A program made the translations under genes and the position numbers. The notes under the pieces were generated by a model. It did not search any database and was not told where the DNA came from. It worked only from the letters and a program-made list of their open reading frames with translations. From Candidatus Gastranaerophilales bacterium (GTDB taxonomy: Bacteria > Cyanobacteriota > Vampirovibrionia > Gastranaerophilales > Gastranaerophilaceae), in assembly GCA_910587245.1 (NCBI GenBank), contig CAJULX010000011.1:1-61221 (forward strand): 61,221 bases of DNA, given 5' to 3'. Below, in pieces: positions 40,817 to 49,088 of this stretch (position 1 is its first letter; each line of letters starts with the position of its first letter).

Positions 40817-42235
40817 TTAAAATTTAAAATCTCTTTCGCCGTTACAAATCTTTACAAGATTTTCTTCAACTTTTGTACGTATGGAAGAATCTTTAATTTT
40901 TGCAATTTCGGAAGGCAAAAGCTTTTCACCGACTGCTTTTGTGGCATCGGATGCATAATCTTCAAGATATTCTTTTAATGTCATAACAGCATTCGGCTGG
41001 CAAAAATTATGAATTTGCTGACTTTTGCAAATTTCCATAAAACGGTCGCCCGTGCGGCCTTGGCGGTAGCAGGAAGTACAGAAGCTGGGCAGATAGCCTA
41101 ATTCCATAAGCCATTTTATAACATCATCCAGCGGACGTCTGTCTGAAACATCAAACTGTGCTGAATTTTCATCTTCGGGGGCAGGGTTAAAATATCCGCC
41201 GACACTTGTTTTTGAGCCGCCGCTGATTTGTGAGACACCTAATTTTAAAAGCCTTTCCCTGCATTCGGCAGATTCTCTGGTAGAGATTATCATTCCGCTG
41301 TAGGGCACCGCAATTCTAATACAGGCGGTAATTTTAGCAAATGTATCATCATCGATACCATTGTCAAATGCAGACGGGTCAATATCATCAGCTTTTTTAA
41401 TTCTCGGAACACTGATAGCGTGCGGACCTACGCCGTATGCCGCTTCTAAGTGCTCAGCATGCATTAAAAGTGCGGAAAATTCATATCGGTATAATTCTAA
41501 GCCAAAAAGCACTCCAAGGCTTACATCGTCAATCCCCGCTTCCATGGCTCTGTCCATGGCTTCCGTGTGGTATTTATAGTTGTGTTTCGGGCCTGTCGGG
41601 TGAAGCTTTTCGTAAGTTTCCTTATTATAGGTTTCCTGAAACAAGATATATGTACCGATTCCCGCATCGTGCAGTTTTTTGTAATTTTCAACCGTAGTAG
41701 CCGCAATATTTACATTTACACGGCGGATTGAGCCGTTTTTATGTTTTACGCTGTAAATTGTTTTAATGGAATCTAAAATGTACTCAATAGGGTTATTTAC
41801 GGGGTCTTCACCTGCTTCAATTGCAATGCGCTTGTGTCCCATATCCTGCAGGGCTTCCGTTTCGCGGCGGATTTGCTCCTGAGTAAGCTTTACACGCGGG
41901 ATATGCTTGTTTATATGGTGATAAGGGCAGTATACACAGCCGTTTACACAGTAATTTGAAAGATACAAAGGCGCAAAAAGCACGATACGATTACCGTAAT
42001 ATTCCTGTTTAATTTCGCGTGCAAGTTCGTAAATTTCTTCCACTTTTTCAGGAATGTCGCAATCCAGTAAAACTGCCGCTTCCCTGTGTGTTAAGCCTTT
42101 TTTCAGGCGGGCTTTTTCTAAAATTTTATTTACAACATCAAGGTTATTTTTATTTTTTTCAGCATATTCAAGAGAGGCTAAAACCTCCTCGTGGCAAATA
42201 AATTCCTCGGCATTTTTTGATTTTGGATTATACAT
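40817..42235 (-). CDS. hydG: [FeFe]-hydrogenase H-cluster maturase HydG
   Basis: 472 aa radical-SAM tyrosine lyase that makes CO and CN ligands for the hydrogenase H-cluster. N-terminal cluster YCVNGCVYC (CX3CX2C, residues ~95-102), EAGEDPVNNP, and the C-terminal auxiliary cluster region FCTSCYRQGRTGDRFMEIC with a further NFC, which separates HydG from ThiH. hydE, hydF and the hydrogenase are not in the window. The promoter holds a perfect 14-bp palindrome at the predicted transcription start. Convergent with the trp operon, 11 bases apart. Confidence 0.97.
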   Translation of the reverse strand: MYNPKSKNAEEFICHEEVLASLEYAEKNKNNLDVVNKILEKARLKKGLTHREAAVLLDCDIPEKVEEIYELAREIKQEYYGNRIVLFAPLYLSNYCVNGCVYCPYHHINKHIPRVKLTQEQIRRETEALQDMGHKRIAIEAGEDPVNNPIEYILDSIKTIYSVKHKNGSIRRVNVNIAATTVENYKKLHDAGIGTYILFQETYNKETYEKLHPTGPKHNYKYHTEAMDRAMEAGIDDVSLGVLFGLELYRYEFSALLMHAEHLEAAYGVGPHAISVPRIKKADDIDPSAFDNGIDDDTFAKITACIRIAVPYSGMIISTRESAECRERLLKLGVSQISGGSKTSVGGYFNPAPEDENSAQFDVSDRRPLDDVIKWLMELGYLPSFCTSCYRQGRTGDRFMEICKSQQIHNFCQPNAVMTLKEYLEDYASDATKAVGEKLLPSEIAKIKDSSIRTKVEENLVKICNGERDFKF

Positions 42236-42253
42236 AAATTTGACTCCTAAAAA

Positions 42254-42301
42254 GTGCGAATTCGCACATGACTATATTACCCCTTTAAAAAGAAAAGTAA
42301 A
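42254..42301 (-). promoter_or_regulatory. hydG promoter with palindromic operator
   Basis: Minus strand: TTTACT (42301-42296), 16-base spacer, TAATAT (42279-42274), then GTGCGAATTCGCAC (42267-42254), a perfect 14-bp palindrome starting at the predicted +1, then TTTTTAGGAG and the ATG. The position is that of a repressor site; the regulator is unknown. Confidence 0.7.
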
Positions 42302-42320
42302 TAAGCAGGGATAAGGTCAA

Positions 42321-44444
42321 TTATGAAGCAAGTTTATCTATAAGGTTATAATACCAGGCCATTTTACCGTTTTTGTGGTTTTCCTGATACTGTTCAAGCT
42401 CGGCTTTGTTCATTTTCTTAGTGGGCATAGCGGTGAGAAGACGGGAAACGGTATCGGTTAAAACGGTGCTTACGGCTACTATAATACCTGCGCCAACCAA
42501 GCTGCCCTGATATTGAGCTCTGAATAATTTGCTGAGTGCGCCAAATATTGCAACCTGAGATGTCATTCTTGCAAATTTATTTAATCCGCGTTTTCTGGCG
42601 GCTTTTTCAGCTTCCTGCTTATTATCGCCGTTTCTGATTGCAGCATTATATTCATCATTCATATTGAACCACATACCTGTTAATGTGCCTGTAATTCCGG
42701 CGAGTACACCTATTTCAGAGTTTTTAAGTTTTGATGCGGTCTGGTTATTAAGTGAAGCCGCACGTAATTTTTGAACATATTTGCCGAATTCTTCTTCAAG
42801 CCTTTGAGGATCTGTAGCAAATTTTTCTTCAAGGTCTTTGTATCTGAAGTAAATATTTTTAATACCAAATATATCTTCTAATCTTTCCGAACCGCTTTTA
42901 GCATTATTCTTAGTATATTTTTGTTTAAGATTTTTTAAAGCTAAATAAGCTTCATTACTTGCTTTTTTTAATATTTCTTCTTTATCAGTATTTTTTCCAT
43001 TGTTATAAGCAGCGAGTTTAGCTTGGTAGTCTTTATTGGCAGCTTCTAATTGTCTGCTGTGTTTTGAATCGATTACAGCATTGACTAGATTAGAGGCAAG
43101 CTTATAAGGATAAGTAATGAATTCCTTAACCATGCTAAATGGTGTGAGGAGAGCTTTTTTTAATGCTCTTTTTGTAATGGTTAAACCTCCTGGAAGTTTT
43201 TTAATTTTATATCTGTCACCAACACTTAAAAGAGTTTTATCTTTGTTAGCTTCGATAATATTCTCCATTAAATTTGCCAAATTGCTTTCACCATATTTTT
43301 TACATATATCCGCCATATTTTGCAATTCATACGGTCTTGCTATTATGTTTTCAATGCTATCTTGGTAAGATTTTTCTTTAAAAGAATTTATATATCCTGT
43401 AATATTTTTACCTATGGTTGTAGCGCTGCCCAGTTTTTTAAGTGTAAAACCCGCTCCAATAATAGCAGCACACCCTAGGAGTATATTTTTTAGAGAAAGA
43501 ATTGGCTTTTTAGCTTCCTTATCTCTTTCGCTCTGGGTTTTATAAGTTTCATTATTTTTTGCCGCTTTTACAAATTCATTCATTGAATGTTCAGGCGCTT
43601 CCATTCTGGTTAAACGCATACCGGACATTTTTCTTGAAAGTATTCTTGCAACAGTGCTTACACCTACACCCGATGCAACATTAAACCAGATATTGGATTG
43701 TGAAAGTTTTGCAAAACAAGCCATAACTCCATATTGTGCAAGACCTTCAATGATATTTTCTTTAACTTCCTGACCCTGTTTTTTGCGTTTGGCTTTTTCG
43801 GCATCTTCTTCACTTTTACCTTTTAATATTGCGGAATTATAGAAATCGTTGCCGAGGAAAAGGGCGCCTGTGAGCCCTGAAATCATTCTGGTGCCAAATC
43901 TTTCCTTTTTACTGTCGTAAGTTGATTTATTCATTTCGGCAGATTTATTTAATTCAATATTTAAAGTTTCCGCAAATGCAGGAGAAGTTTTTTTATCTTT
44001 TAAAATCCTAGAACCGTAATCATGTAGTCCTTGAAAGGCTTTTACCCTATTTTCCCCTAAAATATGTTCTCTGTGTTTTTGAAGTATGCCAAGGTTATTT
44101 AATCTTGAATTTGGAAAGTACGATGCTATATCATCAAGCCAATCAAGCGGAAGCTCTAAAAAATCTCTCCCGGCTTCTACAAGTTTTCTTGAAAGAGTTT
44201 CTTCCTTTGGAAGATATATTCCGTCAACTTTTTCGAGCAAATCTGGTCTTTTTTTAAGCGTAGTATCCAGCAAGGTATTATATACTTCCGAAAAGCCGTT
44301 ATTAGGATTAGCAGCACATTTAGCCACAGCAAGAGCATTAGCGGCGGCATTTACAGCTTTATCAACGCTTGCACCTTTAAAAGCAGGCGAATTAGATATA
44401 CCTGCATATGGATTGCTATTATGGTTTTTAGAAAATATTTGCAT
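42321..44444 (-). CDS. Large tagged protein with internal duplication and membrane segments
   Basis: 707 aa. Start at ATG 44442-44444 (AAAGG six bases upstream); a longer frame to 44516 has no site and would displace the tag. Opens MQIFSKNHNSNPYAGISNSPAFKGA, tag AFKG at 21-24. Two copies of a ~95-residue module: first near residues 185-280 (GNDFYNSAILKGKSEEDAEK), second near 590-690 (MNDEYNAAIRNGDNKQEAEK); both carry ND-Y-N-AI, an A-rich basic helix and a hydrophobic helix ending VSTV. A hydrophobic segment (LKNILLGCAAIIGAGFTL) lies between. No known domain. It sits beside two other tagged genes. Confidence 0.75.
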   Translation of the reverse strand: MQIFSKNHNSNPYAGISNSPAFKGASVDKAVNAAANALAVAKCAANPNNGFSEVYNTLLDTTLKKRPDLLEKVDGIYLPKEETLSRKLVEAGRDFLELPLDWLDDIASYFPNSRLNNLGILQKHREHILGENRVKAFQGLHDYGSRILKDKKTSPAFAETLNIELNKSAEMNKSTYDSKKERFGTRMISGLTGALFLGNDFYNSAILKGKSEEDAEKAKRKKQGQEVKENIIEGLAQYGVMACFAKLSQSNIWFNVASGVGVSTVARILSRKMSGMRLTRMEAPEHSMNEFVKAAKNNETYKTQSERDKEAKKPILSLKNILLGCAAIIGAGFTLKKLGSATTIGKNITGYINSFKEKSYQDSIENIIARPYELQNMADICKKYGESNLANLMENIIEANKDKTLLSVGDRYKIKKLPGGLTITKRALKKALLTPFSMVKEFITYPYKLASNLVNAVIDSKHSRQLEAANKDYQAKLAAYNNGKNTDKEEILKKASNEAYLALKNLKQKYTKNNAKSGSERLEDIFGIKNIYFRYKDLEEKFATDPQRLEEEFGKYVQKLRAASLNNQTASKLKNSEIGVLAGITGTLTGMWFNMNDEYNAAIRNGDNKQEAEKAARKRGLNKFARMTSQVAIFGALSKLFRAQYQGSLVGAGIIVAVSTVLTDTVSRLLTAMPTKKMNKAELEQYQENHKNGKMAWYYNLIDKLAS

Positions 44445-44542
44445 TCTAACCTTTAAGCATACACACTTTATATATTTAAGGTTTAAAAACGAAAAAAATT
44501 GCCATAAAAGTAACAAAATGTAAAGATAAATTTTGTATAAAA

Positions 44543-44567
44543 AATATCAGGTAATTAACCTGATATT
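44543..44567 (-). terminator. Terminator of the 44601-45149 gene
   Basis: AATATCAGGT (44543-44552)/ACCTGATATT (44558-44567), perfect ten-base stem; minus-strand T run follows. Confidence 0.8.
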
Positions 44568-44600
44568 TTTCAATATTAAAACGATATACTAACTTTTGGT

Positions 44601-45149
44601 TTAAAAATAACGAAATGGTACAAACCCTTCTCCCTCAGGCTCTTTATCAAGCCCATAGCCATTATAATTAAGATGTCTTGCAAGTTCTGCAAGAAGCCTG
44701 AAATCTTTTTCGTCATGCAGTTTTCTTTCCCAGCCTTCTTTAAGACCATTTTCTTCGTTAAATTCTTTATATGCATTCTTTATTTTTCTATCACAAATAT
44801 CAATTGTATCTTTGTTTTCCCAAGGCTGAAGAGCTTTAAGACTTACAAGACTAGCTGAATATATATTATTCATAAAATCTTTTGTTACAACATCCAAATA
44901 AATGGAATCACATATTACTTCAAAATCACTCATGTCTTCTGCCAAGAGAAGATATTGTGCATATTCTTCTGCTTTTTCATCCTTATAACCTTTTTTACCA
45001 TTAACACCAAACTTTCCAAAACTTACTGTATCCATTGCGGGAGAACGTTCAAGACCATTTTGAGCCTGATTATTTTCAACGGATTTTCTGGGTTTGCAGC
45101 ATTTATCCATCATATTTACTGCGAAGTTTTGAATGTTTGAAATTCTCAT
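44601..45149 (-). CDS. Tagged protein, paralogue A
   Basis: 182 aa, function unknown. Opens MRISNIQNFA; tag SFGKFG at 43-48 after SPAMDTV. Predicted helical, with no signal peptide or membrane helix. The C-terminal region includes EGWERKLHDEKDFRLLAELARHLNYNGY. It is a tandem paralogue of the next upstream gene (45251); an 82-base stretch (44659-44740) is identical in DNA to 45342-45423. Shared upstream block at 45202. Ends with a strong terminator. Confidence 0.8.
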   Translation of the reverse strand: MRISNIQNFAVNMMDKCCKPRKSVENNQAQNGLERSPAMDTVSFGKFGVNGKKGYKDEKAEEYAQYLLLAEDMSDFEVICDSIYLDVVTKDFMNNIYSASLVSLKALQPWENKDTIDICDRKIKNAYKEFNEENGLKEGWERKLHDEKDFRLLAELARHLNYNGYGLDKEPEGEGFVPFRYF

Positions 45150-45201
45150 CTTATATTATCCTAACTTTTTACTCTAATAATATGTGTGTGTCATGTAGAA
45201 A

Positions 45202-45223
45202 ACATGTAAATTTTATTTTTTGC
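45202..45223 (-). promoter_or_regulatory. Shared 22-nt upstream block (copy 3)
   Basis: Plus strand begins ACATGTAAAT and ends TTTTTTGC, 53 bases before the start of paralogue A. Nearly identical to the copy at 32180. Confidence 0.55.
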
Positions 45224-45250
45224 TAATTATATTTTGATTTTATGATTTTA

Positions 45251-45838
45251 TTAAAAAATCCAACGACCCGTTATGCCTGTACTGTCAGAGTAGGGATCAC
45301 CAAAATCATCAAGCCTGCTCTCGCGTTTACCTGAAAAATAACCATTATAATTAAGATGTCTTGCAAGTTCTGCAAGAAGCCTGAAATCTTTTTCGTCATG
45401 CAGTTTTCTTTCCCAGCCTTCTTCAAGATCATTTTCTTTATTGAATTCTTTGTATGCATTCTTTATTTTTCTATCACAAGCCTCAACTGATCTGTCACTT
45501 TCCCAAGAACGAAGGCTTCTAAGGCTCACAAGAGAGGCTGAATAAATATCATTTTTAGAATCTTTTGTTACAACATCAAGATAAATGGATTTATTTATTG
45601 CTTGAAAATCGCTCATATTCCTACCAAGAAAAAGATTTATTACGTATCTTTTTGCTTCTTCGTCTTCATAAGGATTTTCACCATTAATGCCAAACTTACC
45701 AAAGCTTACCGTATCTATTGCAGGGGAGCGGTCTAAATCATTTTGAGTAGAATTACTGTTTGTTTTTTGAAGGCTAAAAGCTTTGCTAACACTTCTTACT
45801 GCATTTGCTGCGAAATTTTGAATGTTTGAAATTCTCAT
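45251..45838 (-). CDS. Tagged protein, paralogue B
   Basis: 195 aa. Opens MRISNIQNFAANAV; tag SFGKFG at 45-50 after SPAIDTV. Same layout as paralogue A with about 60 percent visible identity, but the last ~20 residues differ (SRLDDFGDPYSDSTGITGRWIF). Family unknown. It has its own upstream block, so each paralogue probably has its own promoter. Confidence 0.8.
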   Translation of the reverse strand: MRISNIQNFAANAVRSVSKAFSLQKTNSNSTQNDLDRSPAIDTVSFGKFGINGENPYEDEEAKRYVINLFLGRNMSDFQAINKSIYLDVVTKDSKNDIYSASLVSLRSLRSWESDRSVEACDRKIKNAYKEFNKENDLEEGWERKLHDEKDFRLLAELARHLNYNGYFSGKRESRLDDFGDPYSDSTGITGRWIF

Positions 45839-45874
45839 CTTAAAATCCTATTTCATTCGTGTGTTATTTATAAT

Positions 45875-45896
45875 ACGTGTAAATTTTAAAATTTGC
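45875..45896 (-). promoter_or_regulatory. Shared 22-nt upstream block (copy 4)
   Basis: Plus strand begins ACGTGTAAAT and ends AATTTGC; same 22-base span, 37 bases before paralogue B. Confidence 0.5.
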
Positions 45897-45941
45897 GCCA
45901 ATTGTAAAGAAATATGAAGCATTATTTTAAGACTTTTTTAG

Positions 45942-45947
45942 TATAAT
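45942..45947 (+). promoter_or_regulatory. -10 box of the deacetylase/two-component operon
   Basis: Perfect TATAAT with only ATCCTT before the ATG at 45954. No Shine-Dalgarno, so the mRNA is probably leaderless. The -35 is not clear. Confidence 0.55.
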
Positions 45948-45953
45948 ATCCTT

Positions 45954-46814
45954 ATGGCTAACTTGGTTTTTAATGCAGATGATTTTGGGATATCACTTGA
46001 GGCTAACCTTGCAATTCTGGAGGCGTGTTCAAGCGGAGTGATAACATCTGCGTGCATTCTTGCAAACGGAAATTTTTATAAGCAGGGAATTGATGAGGTT
46101 TTACCCGAAATTCCAAATATGGGGCGCGGGGTGCATCTGAATATAATTGAGGGAGAAAGCCTCACAAAACCGTCTTTAATAACGGATAGCGACGGGATTT
46201 TTAATAAAAGTTACCTGTATTTTATTTATAATGCGGGAAATAAAAAACTGCTCGCACAAATTGAGGATGAATTCAGGGCGCAGATAGAAAAAATAATGGC
46301 GGATACTGAAATTGACCATATAAATTCACATGTGCACACGCATGGAATTCCTTATATATTTAATTTAGTTGTAAAACTTGCGCTTGAATATAAAATTAAA
46401 AATGTACGTCTGCAATACGAAAGACCTTATTTTGTTTTAAATAAAATTTTTAACGGAAGATATCCTGTAAACCTTGTGAAACTGGGGCTTTTAAATACAT
46501 TCAGCATAATAAATAAGGCCACTGTCAACAGCTTAAATTCCAAATCGAAAAAAATACAGACAAATAATTATCTGATAGGGGTAAATTATACGGGATATAT
46601 GGATGAAAGCACAATTCTTAAAGGTTTATGCGGATTAAAAAATATTAATAAAGATAAAACCGTTGAAATAATCGTACACCCGAGAACATTAGGATATGAA
46701 GGGTATCAGGGAAATTACAATGAATATCTTGCTTCAATAAATCCGAAAGTGAAGGAAGGTATTTTAAAATCGGGCTTTAATTTAACAAATTATAAAGAAT
46801 TATCCGTATGGTAA
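45954..46814 (+). CDS. ChbG/HpnK-type (YdjC) carbohydrate deacetylase
   Basis: 286 aa. Family hydrolyses N-acetyl groups of chito-oligosaccharides or hopanoid glucosamine using a metal. NADDFGIS at the N-terminus and HINSHVHTHGIP near residue 120 give the Asp/His metal ligands; EIIVHPRTLGYEGYQGNY near the end is also typical. The domain begins at residue 2, which supports this ATG. It overlaps the histidine kinase gene by seven bases, tying the enzyme to the two-component pair. The substrate is not known. Confidence 0.88.
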   Translation: MANLVFNADDFGISLEANLAILEACSSGVITSACILANGNFYKQGIDEVLPEIPNMGRGVHLNIIEGESLTKPSLITDSDGIFNKSYLYFIYNAGNKKLLAQIEDEFRAQIEKIMADTEIDHINSHVHTHGIPYIFNLVVKLALEYKIKNVRLQYERPYFVLNKIFNGRYPVNLVKLGLLNTFSIINKATVNSLNSKSKKIQTNNYLIGVNYTGYMDESTILKGLCGLKNINKDKTVEIIVHPRTLGYEGYQGNYNEYLASINPKVKEGILKSGFNLTNYKELSVW

Positions 46815-48433
46815 ATTTTGCTAAATATTTATTTGTAATACTTGCCGTTACGCTCATTTTGCCGCTCATGAGCCTGTTTATTTACGCAAACAGGCAGATA
46901 TCAAAAATGGAGTTTGATATATCAAACAGAATTTTAGAAAATGTTTCAAAAGAGATAAATTTTAATATCGAAAACCGCTTAAAAATTGAAACCGTGAATG
47001 CCATGGAGAGACTATACATTTTATCTGCGGATAAATTCACAAAAAAAGATATTAAAAATATATTTAAAGACGCTGATGTTGAATTTTCAACAACTTTCCC
47101 CGAGAAGATAAGCTATTATTACGAAGTAAATAAAAACCCGAAACCCGTTATATACAGCGTTGTAACAATTCCTTTCCTTGAAGATGATATAAAAGGAATT
47201 ACAATCAAAAAAGCTGTTGACCCCGGGGTGATAAAACTTCCCGGCCCGTTTTTTATTGAAATATATTCGGATAAAAAAATCTGCAATGAAAATTTGATAG
47301 ATTTTATTGCACCAAGCAAGGCAACAAAATCAATTATAGGTTTTAAAAAAGATTTAAAATCTTTGCCGTTAGGTATTCCTGAAGATAAAGATATTGCATA
47401 CAAAATATTTACGCTTAATAAAAATTTTACAAAAGATGATATAACTTTTTTAATAAAAACAAGCTGGCATATTCCGCCCGCTAACCCGTACGAAAGGCGC
47501 GCAGGGCTGATTATAATACTATTTGGAGTATTATTATCAATATTTGTTGCAAGGTATATAAATATAAATTTTGTAAATCCTTTTTTAAAAATTTCCGCCG
47601 CATCAAAAAGAGTAAAATCGGGTGATTTAAACCTTGTTTTAAAAACGGGAACCAAGCAAAAAGCCGTGCAGGAAACGTATACTAATTTTAATGATATGGT
47701 AAAAGGCTTAAAAGAAAAAGAGGAACTACGCTCAGGCTTTATAAGAAATTTAACCCATGATTTAAGAACTCCTTTAATTGCCCAGGAGCGCGCATTTGGC
47801 GCCATTTCGGATAAATTTACGGAACTTGGCCTTGAAGAAGAAAAAGAATTATCAAAATCACTTAAGAAAAACACAAGTCATCTTTTAAGAATGGTGAATT
47901 TAATACTTGAATCTTATCAGTTTAATCTGAGCAAAGAAAATTTACATTTTGAAAATGTGAATATCTCAAAAGCGGTTAATGACTGCTTTATAAAGATTAA
48001 ACCCATAGCAGATGAAAAAGAAATAAGTTTAATAAATGAAACTGATGACAGCTTATTTTTATGTACAGATATCACCTGTCTTGAGAGGATAATTATAAAT
48101 CTTTGTGCAAATGCTATTGAAAACCTTTCAAATGGCGGATATATTAAAATTTCCGCACAAGAATTACAAAAAGAAATAAATATAACCGTGGAAGATAACG
48201 GTAAAGGTATACCAAAAGAAGATATCGAGCATATTTTTGACAGATATTTTTCTTCAAAATCTTATAACAGAAAAATAGGCTCCGGCTTGGGACTTGATGT
48301 TGTAAAAAAACTCACTGATATAATTGATGGTAAAATAGAATTAGAAAGCGAAGTTTCAAAATATACAAAATTCACCGTGACAATCGCCAAAAACAGCAAG
48401 GATAAGGAATATGACAAAGATTATACTGGTTGA
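46808..48433 (+). CDS. Membrane sensor histidine kinase
   Basis: 541 aa. Transmembrane helix at ~6-27, a ~200-residue extracytoplasmic sensor region, second helix at ~232-252, HAMP linker, then HisKA with LTHDLRTPL (phospho-His near residue 317) and HATPase with LCANAIENL (N box), DNGKGIP (G1) and GSGLGL (G2). The sensor region matches no domain I recognise. Its gene overlaps the response regulator by 23 bases, so the pair is cognate. The signal may relate to the cell-wall or chitin sugars handled by the deacetylase (inference). Confidence 0.93.
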   Translation: MVNFAKYLFVILAVTLILPLMSLFIYANRQISKMEFDISNRILENVSKEINFNIENRLKIETVNAMERLYILSADKFTKKDIKNIFKDADVEFSTTFPEKISYYYEVNKNPKPVIYSVVTIPFLEDDIKGITIKKAVDPGVIKLPGPFFIEIYSDKKICNENLIDFIAPSKATKSIIGFKKDLKSLPLGIPEDKDIAYKIFTLNKNFTKDDITFLIKTSWHIPPANPYERRAGLIIILFGVLLSIFVARYININFVNPFLKISAASKRVKSGDLNLVLKTGTKQKAVQETYTNFNDMVKGLKEKEELRSGFIRNLTHDLRTPLIAQERAFGAISDKFTELGLEEEKELSKSLKKNTSHLLRMVNLILESYQFNLSKENLHFENVNISKAVNDCFIKIKPIADEKEISLINETDDSLFLCTDITCLERIIINLCANAIENLSNGGYIKISAQELQKEINITVEDNGKGIPKEDIEHIFDRYFSSKSYNRKIGSGLGLDVVKKLTDIIDGKIELESEVSKYTKFTVTIAKNSKDKEYDKDYTG

Positions 48434-49082
48434 AGACCATGAGCTTACAAGAAAAGGTATCATATATGCGCTAAAACCCTACAGTGACATTAAAGTTGCA
48501 GGTGAATTCGAAGACGGTAAAGAAGCGGTTGATTTTATAAAATCTTCACCGGAAAATGATATACCGGATGTAATTTTAATGGATATAGCTATGCCTGTTT
48601 TAAACGGTATCGACGCCGCTAAAAGAATTAAAAACCTGTATCCTGATATAAAAATCATTATGCTGACATCAATTGATGAAAAAGAAAGCGTACTGAATGC
48701 ATTCAGCGCAGGTGCAAACGCATATGTTATGAAAAATATTACTATTGATAAACTTGTTTCAATAATTAATATGGTTTTAAACGGTGAAATCTGGATAGCA
48801 CCCAATATTGCGGATTATATTTTAGATGTGCTGTCAAAACTCCATGCAGGAAGCACTGAAGAAGATTTTAACCAAAAGACGGGTGAAGAATTTAATTTAA
48901 CAAACAGGGAAAAAGAAATTCTTGCTCTCATTGCAAAAGGAATGAGCAATAAAGATATTGCAAATAAGCTTATAATATCTTTGTACACGGTAAAAAATCA
49001 TGTAAAAAGCATTATTCAAAAATTAGCGGTTGAAGACAGAACACAGGCTGCTATTCTAGCTTTAACGGAAAAAATTGTTTAA
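48411..49082 (+). CDS. NarL/LuxR-type response regulator
   Basis: 223 aa. VEDHELT acidic pair, phospho-Asp in VILMDIAMPV near residue 58, LTS switch and MKN (Lys) in the receiver; LTNREKEILALIAKGMSNKDIANKLIISLYTVKNHVKSIIQKL as the DNA-binding helix-turn-helix. Cognate to the kinase upstream. Close paralogue of the orphan regulator at 27907. Convergent with the TolC-like gene, seven bases apart. Confidence 0.94.
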   Translation: MTKIILVEDHELTRKGIIYALKPYSDIKVAGEFEDGKEAVDFIKSSPENDIPDVILMDIAMPVLNGIDAAKRIKNLYPDIKIIMLTSIDEKESVLNAFSAGANAYVMKNITIDKLVSIINMVLNGEIWIAPNIADYILDVLSKLHAGSTEEDFNQKTGEEFNLTNREKEILALIAKGMSNKDIANKLIISLYTVKNHVKSIIQKLAVEDRTQAAILALTEKIV

Positions 49083-49088
49083 AAAAAT

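Noticed and set aside
40817..42235. ThiH or another tyrosine lyase instead of HydG
   Set aside because: The C-terminal CTSC...C auxiliary-cluster region is the HydG-specific part; no thiamine genes are nearby.
44601..45838. A transposon duplication or IS behind the tandem paralogues
   Set aside because: No inverted repeats, transposase or target duplications; simple tandem gene duplication suffices.
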